Shown here piece by piece: positions 1-8,313 of a stretch of 64,000 bases of DNA (its first letter is position 1; each line of letters opens with the position of its first letter). This DNA is from Ignavibacteriota bacterium (lineage in GTDB: Bacteria; Bacteroidota; Ignavibacteria; UBA10030; BY39). Where the stretch lies: positions 124,001 through 188,000 of the forward strand of contig QOQV01000005.1 in the NCBI GenBank assembly GCA_003327435.1, read 5' to 3'. The position numbers were made by a program, and so were the translations under genes. The notes under the pieces are model-generated. The model saw nothing but the letters and a program-made list of their open reading frames with translations. It was not told the DNA's origin and searched no databases.

Positions 1-19
1 AACTTGTTAAATATTTCAT
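1..19 (-). CDS. 5' end of a gene leaving the left edge (partial)
   Basis: An ATG at 17-19 on the minus strand is preceded by a textbook ribosome binding site (AAAGGAG, 28-34) at 8 nt spacing. Only six codons (M-K-Y-L-T-S) lie in the window, so nothing can be said about function; a start of M-K plus hydrophobics would fit a signal peptide. It lies 27 nt downstream of the T9SS protein stop at 47 and is probably co-transcribed with it. Confidence 0.6.
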
Positions 20-46
20 TGTTATATCTCCTTTAAAATTTTTAGT

Positions 47-607
47 TTATTTAATTAACAATATTTTTTTAGTTGATGTAAAAATGTATTTTGAACTTAA
101 CGATGGATCTCTGGCAGTAATTCGATAAAAATAAATCCCACTAGTCAATTGCGAACCATCCAGCACAACATTATACTTGCCAGCTGTTTTATTTTCATTC
201 ACGAGTGTAATTATTTCTTGGCCGAGTAAGTTGTAAACTTTTAGGGTCACATATGATGTAATTGGTAATTCGAAATTTATTGTTGTGGTAGGATTAAAAG
301 GATTCGGGTAGTTTTGGTGCAATAAAAATTCTGTGGGTAACCCATCAATTAGTTTCAAACCGACTACTACCGTATAAAATAAGGTATCAGCAAGGAATCC
401 ACTTATGATTTGTGTGTTGGATTGATTAGTTACGCCTACAAAGTTTTGTCCAACAACTGACTTTATAAAAGTATTATCTGAATTCATCTCAACATACCCC
501 ATATCAAATGCCGACCAGTTAACTTTATTATTCTGTGGGAATGTTAAACTATTTAAAAAAACACACAGGAGTAAAATTATTTTTGATCGCACAATAAAAT
601 ATATCAT
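47..607 (-). CDS. Short secreted protein with T9SS C-terminal sorting domain
   Basis: 186 aa. An N-terminal hydrophobic segment (about residues 7-24, ending near FPQ) looks like a Sec signal peptide. The last ~80 residues are a type IX secretion type-A sorting domain: the HQNYPNPFNPTTTINFELP region around residue 97, then the VYNLLGQE turn and the SGIYFYRI strand near the end. The short middle part (residues 25-90) has no recognisable domain. The family is exported through the inner membrane by Sec and across the outer membrane by T9SS, with the C-terminal domain cleaved or used for anchoring. The ATG at 605-607 has an AGGAG site 8 nt upstream. It is too short to hold a catalytic domain; it may be a small surface protein or a remnant of a longer one. 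Confidence 0.8.
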   Translation of the reverse strand: MIYFIVRSKIILLLCVFLNSLTFPQNNKVNWSAFDMGYVEMNSDNTFIKSVVGQNFVGVTNQSNTQIISGFLADTLFYTVVVGLKLIDGLPTEFLLHQNYPNPFNPTTTINFELPITSYVTLKVYNLLGQEIITLVNENKTAGKYNVVLDGSQLTSGIYFYRITARDPSLSSKYIFTSTKKILLIK

Positions 608-679
608 ATGACCAACTCCTTTTTAGTTATAGGTTAATATGGAATTTCATATTTAACATTCTGTGTAAATTCAGTATTT

Positions 680-708
680 AATATATTTTGGTGAGTCGTA
701 AATGTAAA
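680..708 (-). promoter_or_regulatory. sigma70-like promoter for the T9SS protein at 47-607
   Basis: Minus strand TTTACA (703-708), 17-nt spacer, TATATT (680-685). This predicts a transcript start near 674 and a leader of about 65 nt. The same -10 and spacer recur at other genes in the window. Confidence 0.5.
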
Positions 709-906
709 TAGAACAAATTAACTATTTTTAAGATGGTAAAAATCAGAAGGTTTCTTGAATTTATAAATTACATTTAGAAGAAGGGATATAATTATTTAGG
801 AATTTAATTTATTGAGGAATAAAATTTCAGATTTAAGTATGCAAAAATCGGTAACTTAATCAGATCGATATATATATTTTGCAAGCTTAATTCAACGGAG
901 CATATT

Positions 907-1551
907 TCATTTCTTGGGTAGTAATCTCTCGCTTAGCACTTTTGAAACTGCCTGTGATTTGGAATGGACATGCAGTTTATCGTAAATATTTCTCAAATGT
1001 GCACGAACTGTAAAAACACTCAAAAAGAGCTTATCAGCAATTTGTTTATAATCATAGCCCTGAACAAGGCATTCTAAAACTTCAAGTTCTCGTGGAGTTA
1101 GGTGGTAATCAGCTTTTGGGGGTGGGGCAATTTGTTTGAATATTTCTATTACTTTTCTTGCTATATGAGGCGACATCGGTGTTCCTCCACAAAAAGCATT
1201 ATCTATTGCTTCTAATAACTGTTGGGGCATAACTGGTTTGGCAATATATCCAATAGCACCAGCACAAATTGCATTAAATATATTATCGTCATCCTCATAA
1301 ACTGATAAGATAATAATTTGTATTCTTGGAAATTTTTGCTTCAAAATCGCGGTGGCTTCAGTACCTGAAATTCCGGGCAGACCAATATCCATCAATACAA
1401 CATCTGGTTGAAGATCATCGACATCATCTAAAAAATCCTCTGCTGTAGCATATACTCCTACCACTTCAAAAGACTTTGTTGTCCGCAGAATATACGCAAT
1501 TCCATTTCTATAATCGGCGTTATCCTCAACTATTGCTACGCTAATTGGCAT
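907..1551 (-). CDS. NarL/FixJ-family response regulator
   Basis: 214 aa from the ATG at 1549-1551. A longer reading from a TTG at 1560 adds only three residues and has no better ribosome site. Receiver domain residues 4-120: acidic pair E9/D10, phospho-acceptor D55 in LMDIGLPG, conserved Lys K105 in YIAKP. C-terminal LuxR-type helix-turn-helix (LTPRELEVLECL, then QIADKLFLSVFTVRAHL), residues about 145-208. It should bind DNA when phosphorylated. The gene lies 112 nt downstream of the large propeller histidine kinase on the same strand, so that kinase is the likely partner. Targets cannot be read from the sequence; nearby secreted-protein genes are candidates only by position. Confidence 0.93.
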   Translation of the reverse strand: MPISVAIVEDNADYRNGIAYILRTTKSFEVVGVYATAEDFLDDVDDLQPDVVLMDIGLPGISGTEATAILKQKFPRIQIIILSVYEDDDNIFNAICAGAIGYIAKPVMPQQLLEAIDNAFCGGTPMSPHIARKVIEIFKQIAPPPKADYHLTPRELEVLECLVQGYDYKQIADKLFLSVFTVRAHLRNIYDKLHVHSKSQAVSKVLSERLLPKK

Positions 1552-1663
1552 AGGGAACAAAATATTGTTTTTATTAAAATGTATATTTATTACTTCAAAT
1601 TAGCAATAGAACAAATTAACTATGTTTTAAAAAATTATAATAAGTCAGCCAGAGCATTTAATT

Positions 1664-4573
1664 CTATTTTTCAATTTTTAATGAAACTAACAATTCCGTA
1701 CCAATATTACGCTCAGATTTTATTATTAATTTCCCCTTCAATTCTTTTGCTCTCATTTTTATTGAATTTATTCCCTTACCAGAAGTAATTTTGTTAGGGT
1801 CAAAACCTTTACCATTATCAACAATTTTAATATTTAAATAGCCCGAACTATAATTAGTAATAATTGTAAGGTCTGAACATCCAGAATGCTTACATACATT
1901 GTTTACTGCTTCCTTTAGAATCAGCCATAAATTTTTCCGTATTTCGGGTGATAAATTCATTGAAGGTAATATTTCTTTTGGAGGAATTTCGAAATTAAGA
2001 TTTATCATCTTTACCTTACATAAAGGAACAATCAAATCACGAAAACGAACCAATAAGCTCTCAATTGTTTCGGTTTTTGTATCAATTGTCCATATAATAT
2101 CACGAATAGAATCTACAGATTCTTTTGCCAATGTTATTATACGTTCAAGTAATGGGGAGTTTAATTTAGCTTCGTCTTGTACAATTTTACTAAACATAGC
2201 TATACTACTCAAATTGGTAGCAATTTCGTCATGAAGGTCGGATGCGACTCGTGTTCGCAATCTTTCTATCTTTAATAATTGACTAACACGATAATTATAC
2301 AAAATGTATCCCATTAAAAATATTAAAAAAATGAAGGAAGTAATAAACCACCAGGTTCTATAAAATGGTGGAAGAATTGTAAATGTTATTGAAGCAGGGT
2401 TTGTACTGACTAAATCATTTATGTTAATTGCTCGAACTGAAAATTTATATTTTCCTGGCTTTAGCGATAGAAATAATATTTTGTTATTATTCGTAACCTG
2501 CCAATTTTGATTTTCTCCATCAATTATATACTCATATCTAATAGCTTTTTCCCCTTTAAAACTAACCCCAATGTATTCAATCTCGCAATTATTTTGATCA
2601 TATGAAAATTCCATCTCATTCTGAAGTTTTATTTCCTTTCCATTCACAGTCATTTTCTTTATATAGACTGGAGGGGGTATCAATCCCAACGTATCCCTTC
2701 TGTACGAATAAATAAATATACCATGTTGAGATAAACCCCATACTTTTTCATCAGATAAAATACCACACTTATTATATGAACCCCCAAAAAGTTCTGGCAC
2801 AACTTTAATTTGAAAAGGATTTCTTAGATTCAGATAACACATTCCATGTGCAGTTGCAAACCAAACTAACGAGTGATTATCTGCTGTAATATCAAAAACA
2901 GAATTACTTGGCAACCCATGAGTAATATTTAAATTTTTATAACCTAATGAATCCAAAATAAATACACCATCTCTTAAAGTACCAATAAATATTCTGCTGT
3001 CATTACATTCATAAAAAGATTGCACTCTTTTATATTTAAATTCATTAACTTCTTTCACATTGATTATCTCATGATTTTCATCAGTTGAATATGTAAATAA
3101 ACCTCCCTCATATAATCCAATCCAGATTGTATTATCATTGCTTTGAAATATTTTATACACCTCATCTCCCTCCGACATTTGAAAGATACTCTTTGGAAAA
3201 AATTTACGGAATGGAGTAAAAAAACCATACGGTTTAAACTGAGTTGCACACCATAAATGACCCTTTTTATCGTAATATAACCCCCAAACTAAATTTTTTT
3301 GTTTATATTCCTCAACGAAGATTGGTATAACATTATTTAAATTAAACTTAAAAACTGCACTATCCGTTATAGAGCAATATAAATTTCCATTCCTGTCTGT
3401 TGTAATTACCTCAACTTTCTTTGATTTATCTTTAATATTTAAATAAAACTCTTTAAAGGACCAAACATCAGATGCTTTTGGAAAAATCTTGATTAACTTA
3501 TCGTTAGTTGCTACCCAAATATTTCCATCATACTGCACTGCATCACGAACATTATTGAAATAAAAATACACGATGTTCATATTTTCAAGTTTCGCTAAAC
3601 CATCATAAAAATTTCCAAACCATAAATTTCCTTCGAAGTCCCTATGCATCACATATGAACTTCTAAAAGGTAAGCCATTTAACTCTGTCAAAAACATATT
3701 GTCTAAAGGATTTTCTTTTTTAATTTTCCAAATACCTTTTAAATCAGCTGCCCAAATAAATCCCGAACCATCATCGAGAAGGGGTTTAATATGTTGATGT
3801 TCAGATTTGAGTACCTGTAATATCTTTTGATTCATGATACGAACCAACAATCCATTCGCTGTTCCAATCCAAATATTTTTTTCGGAATCCATAATAGCAT
3901 CAACAGTGTAATCTCCGGGTAACAGATTTAATTGTATAGTACTCCATTCTTTATTGGAAATATCATAAACAACACAATTAAAATCACTCACAATGATGAT
4001 TAAATTGTCGGAAATCTGAAAAATTTTTTTTGCGGTTTTCCATTCTGTATCATTTTTTAATTTAAAAATTTTTCCATTATTCAATATATATATTCCATCA
4101 CCAGTCCCGCACCATAACCTTCCATCTGCATCTTCAAAAAAACACAAAACAGAATTCGCATCTCTATTAATAGGATCAATTTCTATACGAGAAAAATTTC
4201 CATTTGAATATTTTAAAATTCCCTGATTTTCTAAACCTACCCATATTAAATTTGAATCTTTTTTACTTTCTAAAAAGCATATTACTCTACCTAACAGAAC
4301 ACTATCTACGATTGAGCAATTCGTGAAATTAGTTCCATCAAATATACTTATCCCTTCAGTGGTACCAATCCATAAAAAACCATTTGAATCTTGATATAAC
4401 GCTCTAATCCGATTTCCGATAAGTCCATCTTTAACTGTATAGTGTACAAAGTGATAGGAAAATTCTAAATTTTGTGGGTTAAGTTTTATTAAATTTTCAA
4501 ATCCATACAGTTGAATGGAAAAGTTTGGTAAGACGATGTTCAGGACAAAAATTAAATATATTTTTTTTAACAT
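1664..4573 (-). CDS. Propeller-type sensor histidine kinase (Reg_prop / Y_Y_Y / HisKA_3)
   Basis: 969 aa. N-terminal signal sequence or anchor (about 1-23), then a long periplasmic region made of two-component-regulator propeller repeats (for example DSNGFLWIGTTEGISIFDG near residue 65, repeated W-x-G-T/N blades to about 640), a Y_Y_Y domain (about 660-735, ending in GKYKFSVRA), one transmembrane helix (about 745-765), then a cytoplasmic kinase core. The phospho-acceptor is His781 in SDLHDEIATNL (HisKA_3 type); the HATPase part has the N-box KEAVNNVCKHS and DNGKGF. This layout is hybrid-two-component-like but without a fused receiver; the separate NarL regulator directly downstream (907-1551) should take the phosphate. 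The family senses extracellular ligands, often glycans, in Bacteroidetes; the ligand here is unknown. An AAGGGG site lies ~10 nt before the ATG. Confidence 0.92.
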   Translation of the reverse strand: MLKKIYLIFVLNIVLPNFSIQLYGFENLIKLNPQNLEFSYHFVHYTVKDGLIGNRIRALYQDSNGFLWIGTTEGISIFDGTNFTNCSIVDSVLLGRVICFLESKKDSNLIWVGLENQGILKYSNGNFSRIEIDPINRDANSVLCFFEDADGRLWCGTGDGIYILNNGKIFKLKNDTEWKTAKKIFQISDNLIIIVSDFNCVVYDISNKEWSTIQLNLLPGDYTVDAIMDSEKNIWIGTANGLLVRIMNQKILQVLKSEHQHIKPLLDDGSGFIWAADLKGIWKIKKENPLDNMFLTELNGLPFRSSYVMHRDFEGNLWFGNFYDGLAKLENMNIVYFYFNNVRDAVQYDGNIWVATNDKLIKIFPKASDVWSFKEFYLNIKDKSKKVEVITTDRNGNLYCSITDSAVFKFNLNNVIPIFVEEYKQKNLVWGLYYDKKGHLWCATQFKPYGFFTPFRKFFPKSIFQMSEGDEVYKIFQSNDNTIWIGLYEGGLFTYSTDENHEIINVKEVNEFKYKRVQSFYECNDSRIFIGTLRDGVFILDSLGYKNLNITHGLPSNSVFDITADNHSLVWFATAHGMCYLNLRNPFQIKVVPELFGGSYNKCGILSDEKVWGLSQHGIFIYSYRRDTLGLIPPPVYIKKMTVNGKEIKLQNEMEFSYDQNNCEIEYIGVSFKGEKAIRYEYIIDGENQNWQVTNNNKILFLSLKPGKYKFSVRAININDLVSTNPASITFTILPPFYRTWWFITSFIFLIFLMGYILYNYRVSQLLKIERLRTRVASDLHDEIATNLSSIAMFSKIVQDEAKLNSPLLERIITLAKESVDSIRDIIWTIDTKTETIESLLVRFRDLIVPLCKVKMINLNFEIPPKEILPSMNLSPEIRKNLWLILKEAVNNVCKHSGCSDLTIITNYSSGYLNIKIVDNGKGFDPNKITSGKGINSIKMRAKELKGKLIIKSERNIGTELLVSLKIEK

Positions 4574-4606
4574 ACTATATTTTCCCCTTTGAAATCGGCC
4601 AGCTTT

Positions 4607-4634
4607 AATTTAGCATTTTTTCAAGGAATTACAA
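4607..4634 (-). promoter_or_regulatory. Possible promoter for the propeller kinase
   Basis: Minus strand TTGTAA (4629-4634), 16-nt spacer, TAAATT (4607-4612), about 35-60 nt before the kinase ATG. Weaker than the other promoters in the window. Confidence 0.3.
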
Positions 4635-4749
4635 AATATAGAAAATAATATAATATGGCATTCAGATACGATTGATCTTGAGTATTAAAAATCTCCCATT
4701 TAATATTTTTTATGTAAGACGATGGAATCTACACGAACTGTATCATTTT

Positions 4750-7700
4750 TTATTTCAACACAACCAACTTTTTAACATCCGTAAACTTTCTATTTGGCAC
4801 TGCTACGCTCGTTGCATCCATCCTGTAAAAATAAACTCCGCTTGATACAAACTTTCCTGAATTGTCGGTTGAGTTCCATTCTACCGATTTGAAGCCAGTT
4901 TCCTGTACTTCATCTACAAGGGTCTTAATTTCCTGACCGAGTACATTGTATATCTTTAAAGATACTTTACTTTCCACAGGAAGTTGATATTTTATCGTAG
5001 TAATAGGATTAAACGGATTTGGATAGTTTTGTTCAAGATTATAGGATGATGGTAATAGGTATTTTTCAGGCTCGATGTTAACTGTTCTTTGTACATATTT
5101 TATTGTTGTATAAATTGACGAATTACGGTAACTGCTAACACCCGTCACATAAACATTTCCTGAACCATCTACTGAGATTGCTGTTGCTCTATCATTACCA
5201 TTCGTCGGTCCATTGTACCTTGAAACCCACTGCTGTACGCCTGAACTACTATACTTGATTGTGGCATAATCATCGTTTGTACCTGAACCATAACTATAAC
5301 CCGTCACATAAACATTTCCTGAGCCATCTACTGAGATTGCTGTTGCTCCATCATAATAATTCCCCGGTCCATTGTACCTTGCAACCCACTGCTCTTCACC
5401 TGAACTATTATACTTGATTGTGGCATAATCCCCGTTTGTACCTGAACCATAACTAACACCCGTCACATAAACATTTCCTGAACCATCTATTGCGAGTGAT
5501 GTTGCCTCATCATAATAATTCCCCGGTCCATTATATCTTGCAACCCACTGCTGTACACCTGAACTATTATACTTGATTGTGGCATAATCGTATCCTGTAC
5601 CTGAACCATAACTAACACCCGTCACATAAACATTTCCTGAACCATCTACTGAGATTGCTTTTGAATAATCATTATAATTAGCCGGTCCATTGTATCTTGC
5701 AACCCATTGCTGTACGCCTGAACTATTATACTTGATTGTGGCATAATCATAATCATAATTGGAAGGATAAGTGATTGTACTTACACTCATACCAGTCACA
5801 TAAACATTTCCTGAACCATCTACTGCGATTGCTTTTGAATAATCATCATAATTCACAGGTCCATTATACCTTGCAACCCACTGCTGTACGCCTGAACTAT
5901 TATACTTGATTGTGGCGTAATCATACCTTGTACCTGAACCTGCACTCTTACCTGTTACATAAACATTTCCCGAACCATCTACTGAGATTGCTATTGCCCC
6001 ATCCTCATCGTTCCCCGGTCCATTGTACCTTGCAACCCACTGCTGTACGCCTGAACTATTATATTTGATTGTGGCATAATCATACCCTGTACCTGAACCA
6101 ACACTCGAACCCGTTACATAGACATTTCCTGAACCATCTACCGCCATTGCTGTTGCTCTATCATTACCATTCCCCGGTCCATTGTACCTCGTAACCCACT
6201 GCTGTACGCCTGAACTATTATACTTGATTGTGGCATAATCATCGTATGTACCTGAACCATAACTATAACCCGTCACATAAACATTTCCTGAACCGTCTAC
6301 TAAGACTGCTTTTGTCTCATCGGAAGATATCCCCGGTCCATTGTACCTTGCAACCCACTGCCGTAAGCCTAAACTATTATACTTGATTGTGGCATAATCC
6401 TCGTTTGTACCTGAACCAACACTCGAACCCGTCACATAAACATTTCCTGAACCATCTACTGAGATTGCTGTTGCTCTATCATCACCATTCCCCGGTCCAT
6501 TGTACCTTGCAACCCACTGCCCTACACCTAAACTATTATACTTGATTGTGGCATAATCCTCGTTTGTACCTGAACCAACACTCGAACCCGTCACATAAAC
6601 ATTTCCTGAACCATCTACTGAGATTGCTGTTGCTCTATCATTACCATTCCCCGGTCCATTGTACATTGCAACCCACTGCTGTACACCTGAACTATTATAT
6701 TTGATTGTGGCATAATCATACCCTGTGCCTGAACCTACAATCCAACCTGTCACATATACATTTCCTGAACCATCCACTGAAATTGCTGTTGCTCTATCAT
6801 CACCATTCCCCGGTCCATTATACCTTGCAACCCACTGCTGTACGCCTGAACTATTATACTTGATTGTGGCATAATCCTCGTTTGTACCTGAACCATAACT
6901 AACACCCGTCACATAAACATTTCCTGAACCATCCACTGAAATTGCTCTTGTATGATCAGTATAATTTGCTGGTCCATTGTATCTTGCAACCCATTGCTGT
7001 ACGCCTGAACTATTATACTTGATTGTGGCATAATCCTCGTATGTACCTGAACCATAACTAACACCCGTCACATAAACATTTCCTGAACCATCTACCGCGA
7101 TTGCTGTCGCATAATCATTATTCGAATATCCATCGTATTTTGCAACCCACTGCTGTACACCTGAACTATTATACTTGATTGTGACATAATCAGAGTGTGT
7201 GCCTGAAACATAACTCTTACCCGTTACATAGACATTCCCTGAACCATCTACTGCGATTGCTTTTGTAGAATCAGAATACGCTCCATTGTATCTTGCAACC
7301 CACTGCTGTACACCTGAACTATTATACTTGATTGTGACATAATCAGAGTATGTACCTGAACCATCACTCGAACCTGTTACATAAACATTCCCTGAACCAT
7401 CTACTGCGATTGCTGTTGCATAATCATCACCATTCCCCGGCCCATTGTATCTTGCAACCCATTGCTGTACACCTAAATTATTATATTTTATAGTTAAAAA
7501 ATCATAACCTACAAGTAAAGAATCGCTATACCCAGTTACATAAATATTACCACTTGCATCAACTGCAATATCGGTCGCATAATCAATAGATGGTACCAAC
7601 CCAGATGCATAATGAGCAACCCATACAGTTGCAAAAGTATCAGAAGTTTGTGAAGAGAGCAAGTCCTCACCAGCATCAAAAAAATCTTGTTTCTTCACAG

Positions 7701-8052
7701 TGCGAGAATTACTCTCTGGAAAATCAAATTTATATCTCAGCTGAGGTGGGAGAAAATCTTCACCTAAATCTGTATCTCTGCTATGTTTTTCCCAAGGTCG
7801 TTCTGGATAGTGTGAATGTTTTTCTTCTGTACCATTCAATTTCTCAGTAGCTTTATATCTTCTAGAATACTTCTCCCGTAAGTGAGTCGGTAGAAAATGT
7901 CCATCAATATAATCTCTTATAATATTTTTATCCAGAATTTTGATTTGAGAAGATTCTCTTTTTTCAATAATACCCTGTGAAAATAAAACTTGAAAACTCA
8001 AAACAAAAATTATACCTCCCACCAATAATTGGATAAATAAGCGCCATTTCAC
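4750..8052 (-). CDS. SBBP beta-propeller repeat protein with T9SS sorting domain
   Basis: 1100 aa from a GTG at 8050-8052, chosen because AGGAG (8061-8065) sits 8 nt upstream and the product then begins with a proper signal peptide (MKWRLFIQLLVGG..., cleavage after the hydrophobic run near FSQ). A TTG at 8085 is also open but would put 11 charged residues before it. After a ~130-residue polar N-terminal region come 16 units of about 53 aa, each with the SBBP signature VDGSGNVYVTG and a DYATIKYNSSGVQQWVARYNG link. The last ~90 residues are a T9SS type-A sorting domain (LEQNYPNPFNPITT, VLGQEI, SGVYFYRM). Expected to be a secreted or surface-attached propeller-type protein; partner unknown. The repeats are nearly identical in DNA, implying recent expansion or gene conversion. 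Confidence 0.9.
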   Translation of the reverse strand: MKWRLFIQLLVGGIIFVLSFQVLFSQGIIEKRESSQIKILDKNIIRDYIDGHFLPTHLREKYSRRYKATEKLNGTEEKHSHYPERPWEKHSRDTDLGEDFLPPQLRYKFDFPESNSRTVKKQDFFDAGEDLLSSQTSDTFATVWVAHYASGLVPSIDYATDIAVDASGNIYVTGYSDSLLVGYDFLTIKYNNLGVQQWVARYNGPGNGDDYATAIAVDGSGNVYVTGSSDGSGTYSDYVTIKYNSSGVQQWVARYNGAYSDSTKAIAVDGSGNVYVTGKSYVSGTHSDYVTIKYNSSGVQQWVAKYDGYSNNDYATAIAVDGSGNVYVTGVSYGSGTYEDYATIKYNSSGVQQWVARYNGPANYTDHTRAISVDGSGNVYVTGVSYGSGTNEDYATIKYNSSGVQQWVARYNGPGNGDDRATAISVDGSGNVYVTGWIVGSGTGYDYATIKYNSSGVQQWVAMYNGPGNGNDRATAISVDGSGNVYVTGSSVGSGTNEDYATIKYNSLGVGQWVARYNGPGNGDDRATAISVDGSGNVYVTGSSVGSGTNEDYATIKYNSLGLRQWVARYNGPGISSDETKAVLVDGSGNVYVTGYSYGSGTYDDYATIKYNSSGVQQWVTRYNGPGNGNDRATAMAVDGSGNVYVTGSSVGSGTGYDYATIKYNSSGVQQWVARYNGPGNDEDGAIAISVDGSGNVYVTGKSAGSGTRYDYATIKYNSSGVQQWVARYNGPVNYDDYSKAIAVDGSGNVYVTGMSVSTITYPSNYDYDYATIKYNSSGVQQWVARYNGPANYNDYSKAISVDGSGNVYVTGVSYGSGTGYDYATIKYNSSGVQQWVARYNGPGNYYDEATSLAIDGSGNVYVTGVSYGSGTNGDYATIKYNSSGEEQWVARYNGPGNYYDGATAISVDGSGNVYVTGYSYGSGTNDDYATIKYSSSGVQQWVSRYNGPTNGNDRATAISVDGSGNVYVTGVSSYRNSSIYTTIKYVQRTVNIEPEKYLLPSSYNLEQNYPNPFNPITTIKYQLPVESKVSLKIYNVLGQEIKTLVDEVQETGFKSVEWNSTDNSGKFVSSGVYFYRMDATSVAVPNRKFTDVKKLVVLK
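5083..7623 (-). repeat. 16 tandem ~159-bp coding repeats (SBBP units)
   Basis: Inside the SBBP gene, units of about 53 codons repeat from W155 to about residue 1001 of the TTG-based reading. Long blocks such as CACATAAACATTTCCTGA and ACTTGATTGTGGCATAATC recur almost unchanged on the plus strand in nearly every unit. Variation is concentrated in the short loops after YNGP and after YVTG. The twelfth unit has a 5-residue loop insertion (TITYPSNYDYD). The first and last units are the most diverged, the usual pattern for arrays homogenised by unequal crossing-over. Confidence 0.92.
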
Positions 8053-8060
8053 TTTTCCTT

Positions 8061-8065
8061 CTCCT
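8061..8065 (-). promoter_or_regulatory. Ribosome binding site deciding a GTG start
   Basis: Minus-strand AGGAG, 8 nt before the GTG at 8050-8052 of the SBBP gene. It lies inside the longer TTG-initiated reading, which argues for the GTG. Confidence 0.6.
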
Positions 8066-8111
8066 ATTTTTTTAAATAAATACAATATTTCTCAATATTA
8101 GTATTTGTTCG

Positions 8112-8140
8112 AATATATATAATTATTTTTTTATTGTCAA
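8112..8140 (-). promoter_or_regulatory. Consensus sigma70-type promoter of the SBBP gene
   Basis: Minus strand TTGACA (8135-8140), 17-nt spacer, TATATT (8112-8117). Predicted start near 8105, giving a ~50-nt leader to the GTG at 8052. Identical hexamers and spacing occur upstream of the BMC and AsmA genes. Confidence 0.65.
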
Positions 8141-8313
8141 GTGTAGGAAAATCGAAATCTTTATTCCCATATCTTATTTGAAATCAACAAATTCTACTAA
8201 GAGCTTCGTTATTTGTAAAAACTAATAGATTTGAAACTAATCTTGAACTTAATTCCATTTGTATTTTACAAACATTTTTACAATCTTAATAACACAGTCA
8301 GTAAAGAAAAAAT

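Noticed and set aside
1579-1788. 69-residue plus-strand frame near the regulator-kinase gap
   Set aside because: It mostly overlaps the end of the kinase gene on the other strand and has no ribosome site.
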